NCBI GenBank assembly: GCA_024235915.1
Contig: JACKLO010000020.1
Location: 50,219-114,218 of the forward strand
Reading direction: 5' to 3'
DNA: 64,000 nt
Origin: Burkholderiaceae bacterium
GTDB lineage: Bacteria > Pseudomonadota > Gammaproteobacteria > Burkholderiales > Burkholderiaceae_C
In this document: piece by piece, positions 16,997 to 26,427 of the stretch
How positions within the stretch are numbered: position 1 is the first letter of the stretch
Layout: each line of letters starts with the position of its first letter
Made by a program: the position numbers and the translations under genes
The notes under the pieces: model-generated
The model's input: only the letters and a program-made list of their open reading frames with translations
Told to the model about the DNA's origin: nothing
Database searches by the model: none

Positions 16997-19444
16997 TTAC
17001 TGCCCCGGCGCGTTGCCCCACACGTTCTCCACGTACTCACGGATCGTCCGGTCCACGCTGAACTGCCCCATCCCAGCGATGTTGTGCAGCGCCATCGCCT
17101 GCCAGGCGGCCGGGTCGCGGTACAGGGCGTCCACGCGCTGCTGCGTGCGGACGTAGTCGGCGAAGTCGGCCATCAGCAGGTAGGGGTCGCGCTGCAGCAG
17201 CGTCTGCACCAGGCTGCGGTAACGCTCCGGTTCGCTGGGGGAGAAGGTGCCGTCGCCGATGGCGTCCACCACCGCGCGCAGCTGTGGGTTCTCCTCCACG
17301 TACAGCCGCGGGTCGTAGCCCAGCTGCTTCATGCGCGCCACGGCGTCGGCGCGCAGGCCGAAGATGAACAACCGGTCTTCGCCGATGGCCTGCGCCATCT
17401 CGATGTTGGCGCCGTCCCAGGTGCCGATGGTGAGCGCGCCGTTGAGCGCGAACTTCATGTTGCCGGTGCCGGAAGCTTCCGTGCCGGCTGTGGAGATCTG
17501 CTCCGACAGGTCGGCCGCCGGGATGATGGCCTCGGCCAGGCTCACGCCGTAGTTGGGCAGGAAGACCACCTTGAGCTTGCCACCCACGCGCGGGTCGCTG
17601 TTGACCACGCGGGCCACGTCGTGGATCAGCTGGATGGTCAGCTTGGCAGCATGGTAGGCCGACGCCGCCTTGCCGGCGAAGATCACCGTGCGCGGCACCC
17701 AGTCGGCATCCGGGTCCGCCACGATGGCCTGCCAGCGCGCGATCACATGCAGCACGTTGAGCAGCTGGCGCTTGTATTCGTGGATGCGCTTGATCTGCAC
17801 GTCGAACAGGCTGGTGGGGTCCACCTGCACGCCGGTGTCCTGCGCGATGCGTGCTGCCAGCGCCTTCTTGTTCGCCAGCTTGATCTTCGCGGCTGCGGTG
17901 CCCAGGCGCTTCTGGCCGGCCAGGGCATGCAGCTGCTGCAACTGCGACAGGTCGTGCCGCCAGCCGCTGCCGATCTGCTCGTCCAGCAGGCTCGCCAGCC
18001 CGCGGTTGGCCTGCGCCAGCCAGCGCCGCGGCGTGACGCCATTGGTCACGTTCAGGAAACGCTCTGGCCACAGCCTGGCGTAGTCGGCGAAGATGGTCTG
18101 CACCATCAGCTCGGAGTGCAGCGCCGAGACGCCGTTGACCTTGTGCGACGCCAGGATGGCCAGCGACGCCATGCGCGCGCGGCGCTCGTGACCGGCGTGA
18201 CCCTCGTCGATCAGCGACACGCGCTGCACCAGCGCCTCGTCGCCCGGGAATCGTGCGCGGATGTGGGCCAGGAAGCGGCGGTTGATCTCGTAGAGGATCT
18301 CCAGGTGGCGCGGCAGCAGGTCCTCCAGCATCGACACGGGCCAGGTCTCCAGCGCCTCGGGCATCAGCGTGTGGTTGGTGTAGCTGGTGGCCTCGGTGGT
18401 CACGCGCCAGGCGGCGTCCCAGCCCAGCGCGTGCTCGTCCAGCAGCAAGCGCATCAACTCGGCCGGGGCCAGCGCCGGGTGGGTGTCGTTGAGGTGCACC
18501 GCGTTGCGGCGGCCGAACCCGGTGATGTCGCTCGGGTGCTCGCGCTGGTCGCGCGCCAGCATGTCCTGCAGCGACGCGCTGACGAGGAAGAACTCCTGCC
18601 GCAGCCGCAACCGCCGGCCCTGCGGCGTGCTGTCGTCGGGGTAGAGCACCCAGTTCAGCGCGTCGGCCTCCTGCTTGTGCTGCGCGCTGGCCTCGTGCGC
18701 ACCACGGCAGAAGGCGGCGAAGTCGATCGGCCGCGCTGCCTGCGCGCGCCACTGGCGCAGCGTGCTCACGTGCCCGGTGCCATGGCCGGGCACGATGAAG
18801 TCGCAGGCCTGGGCCAACACCAGTTCTGACGGTTCCCAGCGGCGGGTGCCGCCCGCGTGCGACACCATGCCGCCGAAGCCGACCTCGTAGCGCAGTTCGG
18901 GCCGCACCAGTTCCCAGGGGTTGCCGTGCTCCAGCCAGGGGTCGGGCAGTTCCACCTGCCGGCCGTCGTGGATGGCCTGGGCGAACATGCCGTGCTCGTA
19001 GCGCAGGCCGTAGCCGAAGCTCGGCAGTTCCAGCGCGGCAAAGGCGTCCAGGAAGCAGGCCGCCAGTCGGCCCAGGCCACCGTTGCCCAGCGCGGCATCG
19101 GGTTCATGGCCACGCACCGTGTCCAGCGCCGGCGCGCCCTTGCCCAATGCTGCGCGCACCTCGTCACGCAGCCCCAGGGCGTCGAGCGCGTTGTCCAGCG
19201 CGCGGCCCATCAGGAACTCCATCGACAGGTAGTGCACGCGCCGCCCGCCCTTGCGGCGGGCATCGGCGGCTTGGGTGGCCGCCCAGCGGTCCCCCAGCAG
19301 GGTGCGCACCGCTGCGGCCACGGCGGCCAGGCCGGCGGCGGCGCTGCCGCGGTCGCTGCGCTGGGCCAGCTCGCGCGCCACCAGGCGGCGGAACTCGGCC
19401 TGTTCGCGGGTCAACGTGGTTTCGAGGGGTGTGGTGACGGCCAT
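16997..19444 (-). CDS. glgP: Glycogen/maltodextrin phosphorylase
   Basis: 815-residue GT35 phosphorylase, of normal length. N-terminal RRVHYLSMEFLMGRALDNAL (about 67-86), GNGGLGRLAACFLDA and the pyridoxal-phosphate region EASGTGNMKFALNGALTIGTWDGANIEM with its Lys near residue 655 identify it. It releases glucose-1-phosphate from glycogen or maltodextrins. As first gene of glgP-glgB-glgX-malQ it probably carries the operon promoter. Its start is 200 bases from the divergent malK start, with a perfect 17-bp palindrome 49 bases upstream of its ATG. Whether it prefers glycogen (GlgP) or maltodextrin (MalP) cannot be told from sequence. Confidence 0.93.
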   Translation of the reverse strand: MAVTTPLETTLTREQAEFRRLVARELAQRSDRGSAAAGLAAVAAAVRTLLGDRWAATQAADARRKGGRRVHYLSMEFLMGRALDNALDALGLRDEVRAALGKGAPALDTVRGHEPDAALGNGGLGRLAACFLDAFAALELPSFGYGLRYEHGMFAQAIHDGRQVELPDPWLEHGNPWELVRPELRYEVGFGGMVSHAGGTRRWEPSELVLAQACDFIVPGHGTGHVSTLRQWRAQAARPIDFAAFCRGAHEASAQHKQEADALNWVLYPDDSTPQGRRLRLRQEFFLVSASLQDMLARDQREHPSDITGFGRRNAVHLNDTHPALAPAELMRLLLDEHALGWDAAWRVTTEATSYTNHTLMPEALETWPVSMLEDLLPRHLEILYEINRRFLAHIRARFPGDEALVQRVSLIDEGHAGHERRARMASLAILASHKVNGVSALHSELMVQTIFADYARLWPERFLNVTNGVTPRRWLAQANRGLASLLDEQIGSGWRHDLSQLQQLHALAGQKRLGTAAAKIKLANKKALAARIAQDTGVQVDPTSLFDVQIKRIHEYKRQLLNVLHVIARWQAIVADPDADWVPRTVIFAGKAASAYHAAKLTIQLIHDVARVVNSDPRVGGKLKVVFLPNYGVSLAEAIIPAADLSEQISTAGTEASGTGNMKFALNGALTIGTWDGANIEMAQAIGEDRLFIFGLRADAVARMKQLGYDPRLYVEENPQLRAVVDAIGDGTFSPSEPERYRSLVQTLLQRDPYLLMADFADYVRTQQRVDALYRDPAAWQAMALHNIAGMGQFSVDRTIREYVENVWGNAPGQ

Positions 19445-19492
19445 GCGGCATCTCTCCTTTGGAGCGGAAGTATCACCAGCGGCACGCGGTTT

Positions 19493-19509
19493 GTGTAGTT
19501 GTACTACAC
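19493..19509. promoter_or_regulatory. Perfect 17-bp palindromic operator, glgP/malK
   Basis: GTGTAGTTGTACTACAC: two 7-base arms around TGT, in the divergent control region 49 bases upstream of glgP. A second, looser copy with the same TGTA-N7-TACA frame is at 19603-19617. The binding protein is not encoded nearby. A LacI- or GntR-type sugar regulator is the natural guess, but that is inference. Confidence 0.6.
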
Positions 19510-19602
19510 GCGTAGTCTTGAGAGTCTTCTTAAGTTGTTGATTTAAAAAGAATCAAGGTTCCCGTTGTGGTGGAAAACCCGCTGTCTCTGCCTGGCAACG
19601 TT

Positions 19603-19617
19603 TGTATATTCTCTACA
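19603..19617. promoter_or_regulatory. Second TGTA-N7-TACA site overlapping a -10-like hexamer
   Basis: TGTATATTCTCTACA shares the outer TGTA and TACA and the 15-base length of the upstream palindrome core. It contains TATATT (19605-19610), a plausible -10 for malK 34 bases before its GTG start. A protein bound here would block that promoter. Confidence 0.5.
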
Positions 19618-19644
19618 TTCGATGAAAGCAGACGAGGTGCTCAG

Positions 19645-20777
<1,133 letters not shown>

Positions 20778-20778
<1 letters not shown>

Positions 20779-21959
20779 TGCGGCCGCTGCTGGCCCTGGC
20801 GGCGCTGGCCGCGCTGCTGCCGTGTGCAGGGCCGGCCATGGCCCAGGACAGCCCGCGCCTGCTGGTCTGGATCAACGGCGACAAGGGCTACAACGGCCTG
20901 CAGAAGGTGGGCGACGCTTTCACCGCCTCCACCGGCGTGCCGGTGGTCGTGCAGCACCCGGAAGGCGCGCCCGACAAGTTCCAGGCGGCTGCCGCCGCAG
21001 GCAAGGGCCCGGACATCTTCTGCTGGCCGCACGACCGAGTGGGCGAATGGGCCAAGTCCGGCCTCATCGTGCCCGTGCGGCCGGGGCCGGCGGTGCGCGC
21101 CGAGGTCGAGGATTCCGCCTGGCAGGCCTTCACCTACCGCGGCAAGCTCTGGGGCTACCCCATCGCCATCGAAGCCATCGGGCTCATCGTCAACCGCGCG
21201 CTGGTGCCCGAGCCGCCCGCCACCTGGGAGGCGGTCTACGCGCTCGACCAGCGGCTGCGGGCCCAGGGCAAGAAAGCCATCCTGTGGGACTACAACAAGT
21301 CCTTCTTCACCTGGCCGCTGCTGGCCGGGCCGGGCGGCACGGTGTTCGAGCGTGACGCCCAGGGCAACTACGACCCGATGCGCGTGGGTGTCAACAATGC
21401 CGGTGCGCTGCAGGGCGCCACGCTGCTGCAGCGCCTGATCGACGACGGCCTGATGCCGCGCGGCGCGCGCTATTCCGACATGGAGGCGCAGTTCGCCAGC
21501 GGCCAGGCGGCGATGATGATCTCCGGCCCCTGGGCCTGGGACAACGCCAAGAAGGCGAAGATCGACTTCATGGTGGCGCCGATCCCGGCCCTGGGCGGGC
21601 ACGCGGCCAAGCCCTTCGTCGGTGTGCTGGGCTGCATGATCAGTGCGCCCAGCCGCTACAAGGACATCGCACGGGAGTTTCTGGAGCAGCACCTGTTGAA
21701 GGTGGACAGCCTCAAGACCGTTTCCGCCGACGTGCCGCTGGGCACGCCAGCCAACAAGGCCTACTACGTCGAACTGGCGGCCGACCCGGCGATCCGCGCC
21801 ACGATGGCCAACGCGCTGGCTGGCGAGGCCATTCCCAACATCCCGGAGATGCAGCGCTTCTTCCCGGCGATGGACGCGGCGCTGGAAGCCATCAGCCAGG
21901 GCCGTCAGTCGGCCAAGGACGCGCTGGACGGTGCGGCAGCGCGGATGAGGTCGCGATGA
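20778..21959 (+). CDS. malE: Maltose/maltodextrin-binding protein MalE
   Basis: 393-residue periplasmic solute-binding protein with a signal peptide ending near AMAQD (about residue 23). The family body is recognisable from LLVWINGDKGYNGLQKVGDAF, GKGPDIFCWPHDRVGEW, YPIAIEAIGLIVNR and MMISGPWAWDNAKKAKIDF. It captures maltodextrins for MalFGK. Its start overlaps the malK stop and its stop overlaps malF (ATGA at 21956-21959), so the three are translationally coupled. Confidence 0.93.
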
Positions 21960-23416
21960 TCGGGCGTGTCGTTGCGGGTTCCGCGGTGCTGGCCCTGCTG
22001 TGGCTGGTCTACGCCACGCACATGGCCGGGCAGGCCGTGGCCGCGGTGGCCCTGCTGGTGCTGGGCGGCAGCGCGCTCTGGGTCTACGCGGGGGCACGCA
22101 GCCTGGCCTGGAAGTACCTGTATCCGGGCGTGGTGGGCATGCTGGTGTTCGTGGCCTTTCCGCTGCTCTACACGGTGCAGATCGGCTTCACCAACTATTC
22201 CTCCAACCACCTGCTGACCGAAGCGCGCGCCCGCGCCTACCTGCTCGATCAGCACGGTTTCGACGAAGCGCGGCTCCACGCCTTCACGCTGCACGCCGGC
22301 GACCGGGTGCTGCTGACCGCGCCCGATGGTGCCCGTTGGACGACGTTGCTGGGCGGCGATGGCGCGCTGCAGGCGGCGAGCGGTGACCTGGGCCCGGCGC
22401 TGCCGATGCGCGACGTGATCGCGCGCCGCGACGCCCTGATGGCCCTGCAGCCCCGCCTGCCGGACGGCACCACGCTGGCCTACGCCGGCCTGCGTGAATA
22501 CGGCGTGAAGACGCCTGATTGGCGCGCGGCCCCTGAGGGCGCGCTGCAGGAGGTGGCCACCGGCGCGGTCTATGCGGCCCGCCGCGACACCGGCTACTTC
22601 ACCGGCCCCGAGGGCCAGACGCTGCAGCCGGGCTTCACGGTGGGTGTCGGTTTCGCGAATTACCAGCGCATGTTGCTGGACAGCGACTTCCGCGGCCCCT
22701 TCGTGTCCATCTTCGTGTGGACGGTGACGTTCTCGGCGCTGACCGTGCTGTTCGCCACCGTCATCGGCATGGCGCTGGCGGTGGCCCTGGAGTGGCCGGC
22801 GCTCAAGGGCCGCGCAGCCTACCGCACGCTGCTGTTCCTGCCCTACGCGGTGCCAGGCTTCATCAGCATCCTGGTCTTCAAGGGGCTGTTCAACCAGAAC
22901 TTCGGCGAGATCAACGCCATCCTCGACGCGCTCCTCGGCGTGCGCCCGGCCTGGTTTGCCGACCCGACGCTGGCGCGCACGATGCTGCTGATCGTGAACA
23001 CCTGGCTGGGCTACCCGTACATCATGATCCTGTGCACCGGGCTGCTGAAGTCGGTGCCGAGCGACCTCTACGAAGCCAGCGCGCTGGCCGGTGCGTCACC
23101 GTGGGTGAACTTCAGCAAGATCACCGCACCGCTGATCATCAAGCCGCTGACGCCGCTGCTCATCAGCGCCTTCGCCTTCAACTTCAACAACTTCGTGCTC
23201 ATCAGCCTGCTGACCGATGGTCGGCCAGACTACCTGAACACCAAGCTGCCGGCAGGCACCACCGACATCCTCGTCAGCTACACCTACCGCATTGCCTTCA
23301 CCGACGCTGGCGCCAACTTCGGCCTGGCGGCGGCGATATCCACGCTGATCTTTGCGATGGTGGCGTTGATGGCGCTGGTGCAGTTGCGGATGACAAAGGC
23401 GGGGGCCGCCAAGTGA
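21956..23416 (+). CDS. malF: Maltodextrin ABC permease MalF
   Basis: 486-residue permease with N-terminal helices (about 5-70), a long periplasmic loop (about 85-240) as in E. coli MalF, and then six helices. The cytoplasmic EAA loop YEASALAGASPWVNFSKITAPLI (about 368-390) contacts MalK. FNNFVLISLLTDGRP is a typical substrate-channel segment. The next gene of the operon, malG, is not adjacent: 510 bases of repeat sequence come between. Confidence 0.93.
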   Translation: MIGRVVAGSAVLALLWLVYATHMAGQAVAAVALLVLGGSALWVYAGARSLAWKYLYPGVVGMLVFVAFPLLYTVQIGFTNYSSNHLLTEARARAYLLDQHGFDEARLHAFTLHAGDRVLLTAPDGARWTTLLGGDGALQAASGDLGPALPMRDVIARRDALMALQPRLPDGTTLAYAGLREYGVKTPDWRAAPEGALQEVATGAVYAARRDTGYFTGPEGQTLQPGFTVGVGFANYQRMLLDSDFRGPFVSIFVWTVTFSALTVLFATVIGMALAVALEWPALKGRAAYRTLLFLPYAVPGFISILVFKGLFNQNFGEINAILDALLGVRPAWFADPTLARTMLLIVNTWLGYPYIMILCTGLLKSVPSDLYEASALAGASPWVNFSKITAPLIIKPLTPLLISAFAFNFNNFVLISLLTDGRPDYLNTKLPAGTTDILVSYTYRIAFTDAGANFGLAAAISTLIFAMVALMALVQLRMTKAGAAK

Positions 23417-23424
23417 CTGGTCTC

Positions 23425-23844
23425 GACCCGGAGCGGACGTTGGGCAATGCACTCACAGGCCGAGGCGGCAAGGCGACGGCGGGCAGGCCTGTGGCGCTTA
23501 GATCGGACGGCCTACGCTGCGCTCCGGCTCCCCTGCGCTTCTCGGTCCCGAGGCCCGCGGCCAAACTCCCTCCGCTCACTTCGTTCGCTGTGGTCGAACA
23601 GCGGCCGCGAGTCAGTCTACGAAGCGCGCTGGCGCGCGCGGCCTCGGGCCCTGCGATGCTCGGCGTCCTCGATGCGCGCCACAGGCCTGCCCGCCGCCGC
23701 CTTGCGAACGCGCACGGGTGCATGGGGGAGAACAGCCACGGCCCCTGGCCGCGGAGGGCGGGCCTGGCCTGGCGCGAGGTGAAGGAGGAGGCGAGCGCCC
23801 GGCGCGAGCCGGGGGACAGGAGCGCTAGGCCAGACCCGCCCTCC
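23425..23844. repeat. Composite intergenic repeat, copy B (malF-malG gap)
   Basis: The first part (23425-23710) matches copies A and C and includes the terminal GACCCGGAGCGGACGTTGG motif shared with A. The second part is different. GGAGGGCGGGCCTGGCCT (23753-23770) pairs with 23827-23844 at 17 of 18 positions, forming a long hairpin that A and C lack. The remaining bases up to 23926 carry only the malG ribosome-binding site (AAGGAG near 23911). No gene is called here. Confidence 0.85.
23468..23705 (+). repeat. Structured element, copy B (238 nt, inverted 30-nt ends)
   Basis: The arms 23468-23497 and 23676-23705 pair at 29 of 30 positions. The inner helix is 23544-23555 with 23640-23651. This copy carries the alternative base pairs (CA/TG at arm positions 17-18, and CCGA/TCGG in the inner helix) where A and C have TT/AA and TCAT/ATGA, so pairing is conserved while sequence is not. 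Confidence 0.8.
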
Positions 23845-23926
23845 GTGGCTCGCGCCGCAGCGAACGCACAGAGAACCAACGTCAGCGTCGGGTCGCAACC
23901 CGACACCCGACAAGGAGCCCGCTGAC

Positions 23927-24817
23927 ATGGCCATCGTCACCGGCAGGAAGCACCAATGGCGCGTCTGGGCGCTACATGCCGCACTCTGGGCATTGCTCGC
24001 GCTCACGCTGTTTCCGTTGCTGGCCGTGGTCAGCATCTCCCTGCGCCCAGGTAACTTCGCCACCGGTAGCCTGATCCCCACCGAAATCAGCCTCGAGCAC
24101 TGGAAGCTCGCGCTCGGCATCTCTACCGTCGACGCCCAGGGCAACCTGGTGCAGCCGCCATTCCCGGTCCTGCTGTGGCTGTGGAACTCGGTGAAGATCG
24201 CCTTCATCTCCGCGGCGCTCATCGTCACCCTCAGCGCCACCGCGGCCTATGCCTTCGCGCGCATGCGGTTCGCGCACAAGGGGCTCATCCTCAACAGCAT
24301 GCTGGTGCTGCAGATGTTCCCGGTGGCGGTGGCGCTGGTGGCCATCTACGCCATCTTCGAAGGCATCGGCCGCACCATCCCCTGGCTGGGCGTGGAAACC
24401 CATGCCGGCCTCATCGTGGCCTACCTGGGCGGCGTCGCCACGCACATCTGGACGATCAAGGGCTACTTCGACACCGTGCCCGCCGAGATCGAGGAGAGCG
24501 CCAAGGTCGATGGCGCCACGCCCTGGCAGGCGTTCCGCCACGTGCTGCTGCCCATGGCGGTACCGATCCTGATGGTGGTGTTCGTGCTCGCCTTCATCGG
24601 CGTGATCATCGAATACCCCGTGGCCAGCATCCTGCTGCGCGAAGAGCCCAACCTCACGCTGGCCGTGGGCTCCAAGTTCTTCCTCTACGACCAGCGCTAC
24701 CTGTGGGGCGACTTTGCCGCCGCGGCGGTGCTGTCGGGCCTGCCTATCACGCTGGTGTTCCTGGCCGCGCAGCGCTGGATCGTGTCGGGCCTCACCGCCG
24801 GTGGCGTCAAGGGATGA
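23927..24817 (+). CDS. malG: Maltodextrin ABC permease MalG
   Basis: 296-residue permease with six predicted helices. The first is at about 15-37 and the EAA loop is EESAKVDGATPWQAFRHVLLP at about 190-210. The FAAAAVLSGLPITLVFLAAQRW end is typical of MalG. It pairs with MalF in the membrane. Although the operon order is normal, it is separated from malF by the repeat, so it needs its own ribosome-binding site (AAGGAGCCCGCTGAC before the ATG). Its stop overlaps the next start (ATGA). Confidence 0.93.
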   Translation: MAIVTGRKHQWRVWALHAALWALLALTLFPLLAVVSISLRPGNFATGSLIPTEISLEHWKLALGISTVDAQGNLVQPPFPVLLWLWNSVKIAFISAALIVTLSATAAYAFARMRFAHKGLILNSMLVLQMFPVAVALVAIYAIFEGIGRTIPWLGVETHAGLIVAYLGGVATHIWTIKGYFDTVPAEIEESAKVDGATPWQAFRHVLLPMAVPILMVVFVLAFIGVIIEYPVASILLREEPNLTLAVGSKFFLYDQRYLWGDFAAAAVLSGLPITLVFLAAQRWIVSGLTAGGVKG

Positions 24818-26427
24818 CGCTTGAAGGCGCGATGCGCGCAGTGTGCGCCGTGGCCTGCATGGCATCCCTGACCGCTGGCCATGCGGCCACGCCAATGCCT
24901 GACGGCAGCCCCACCCCGGCCGACCGCTACGCCCAACGCGAACGCGACTGGCGCATGGGCGCCGTCGTCTACCAGGTGCTGGTGGACCGCTTCGCGCCGG
25001 CGGCCGACCTGGATGCCAAGCGCGCGCTGTTCCCGCCGCCCAAGCGCCTGCGCGCCTGGGGCGACGTGCCCACGCCCGGGCCCTACCTGGCGTCGGAAAA
25101 GCTCAGTGCCCACGAACTGGACTTCTGGGGCGGTGACCTCGCCAGCCTGACGGCCCGCCTGGGCCACATCCAGCAGCTGGGCGTGGACGCGCTGTACCTC
25201 AACCCCATCCACCTCGCCTACACCAACCACAAGTACGACGCCTTCGACTTCCAGGCCATCTCGCCCGAGTACGGCACGCGCGAAGACTTCCGGCGCCTGG
25301 CGGCGGACGCCAGGCAGCGTGGCATGAAGGTGGTGCTGGACGGCGTCTTCAACCACATGGGCCGCAACGCGCCGCGCTTCCAGGACGCGCTGGCCAACCC
25401 GCAGAGCCCGTGGCGCGACTGGTTTGCCATCGGCCCGCAGTACGCCGGCGGCGCCCGCGTCTGGACCGGTTTCCAGAACCTGCCGGAGCTGAACCTGGAG
25501 AACCCGGCGGTGCGCCGGCACCTCTATGGCGACGCCGACTCCGTGGTGCGCAGCTACCTGCGCGACGGCGCCGACGGGTGGCGGCTGGACACGGCGTACG
25601 AACTCGGCCCGCAGTTCCTGCGCGAGCTCACGGACGCCGCGCACGCCGAAAAGCCGGGTTCGCTGGTCGTCGGCGAATTCGTCAACTACCCCGACCGCTG
25701 GCTGCAGGCCACCGACGCGACGATGAACTTCACGCTGCGCCAGATCGTGCTGGGACTGGCGTCGGGCGACATCGCGCCGGCCACTGCGGGGCGCATGACC
25801 GAGCGCCTGGTGCGCGACACGGGCATCGAGCCGATGCTGATGTCGTGGGTCGTCATCGACAACCACGACATCCCGCGCATCGCCACGCAACTGCCCGACC
25901 GCGCCATGCGCCGTCTGGTGCAGGCGCTGCAGTTCACCCTGCCCGGGGCGCCCAACGTCTACTACGGCGCCGAAGTGGGCATGGAAGGCGGCGCCGACCC
26001 GGCCAACCGCGGGCCCATGCGCTGGGATCTCGTCACGGCCGACAACCCCGAACTGGCCTGGATGAAGCGGCTGATCGCACTGCACCGCCAGCATCGCGCG
26101 CTGCGCATCGGCGACTTCCGGCTGCTGGAGTCCAGCCGCCTGCTGGCGTTCGAGCGTTTCACCGACCGCACGCTGGACACCCGCATCGTCATTGCCAACC
26201 CGGCCGACACCCCGGTGCGCGAACGCCTGCTGCTGGCCAACGCCTTCCTGATGGACGGCACACCGCTGGTGGACCTGCTGGCCGATGGCGCCGCTGCCGA
26301 ACTGAAGGCCGTGGCTGGCTTGGGTGCCGGGGTGCTGGACGTGCAGGTCCCGCCGAGCACCGTGTGGGTGCTGCAGCCGGTGCCGCCGGACCTGGGCGGG
26401 TACAGCCGCTACAAGCGCGTGCCATGA
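24814..26427 (+). CDS. Exported GH13 alpha-amylase family enzyme
   Basis: 537-residue glycoside hydrolase with a signal peptide ending near AGHAATP (about 25). A second Met at 24832 may be the true start. The barrel has DALYLNPIHLAYTNHKYD, VVLDGVFNHMG, DGWRLDTAYELG (nucleophile Asp), SLVVGEFVNY (acid Glu) and VIDNHDIPR (third Asp), so it should be active. The layout resembles cyclomaltodextrinase, neopullulanase or maltogenic amylase more than classical alpha-amylase. In the periplasm or outside it would cut starch or maltodextrins for MalEFGK. It is coupled at both ends by ATGA overlaps with malG and the next gene. Confidence 0.88.
   Translation: MTLEGAMRAVCAVACMASLTAGHAATPMPDGSPTPADRYAQRERDWRMGAVVYQVLVDRFAPAADLDAKRALFPPPKRLRAWGDVPTPGPYLASEKLSAHELDFWGGDLASLTARLGHIQQLGVDALYLNPIHLAYTNHKYDAFDFQAISPEYGTREDFRRLAADARQRGMKVVLDGVFNHMGRNAPRFQDALANPQSPWRDWFAIGPQYAGGARVWTGFQNLPELNLENPAVRRHLYGDADSVVRSYLRDGADGWRLDTAYELGPQFLRELTDAAHAEKPGSLVVGEFVNYPDRWLQATDATMNFTLRQIVLGLASGDIAPATAGRMTERLVRDTGIEPMLMSWVVIDNHDIPRIATQLPDRAMRRLVQALQFTLPGAPNVYYGAEVGMEGGADPANRGPMRWDLVTADNPELAWMKRLIALHRQHRALRIGDFRLLESSRLLAFERFTDRTLDTRIVIANPADTPVRERLLLANAFLMDGTPLVDLLADGAAAELKAVAGLGAGVLDVQVPPSTVWVLQPVPPDLGGYSRYKRVP

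Noticed and set aside
23429..23844. Repeat copies as insertion sequences
   Set aside because: No transposase frame is present, ends do not match a known IS, and no clear target-site duplication was seen; a non-coding structured element fits better.
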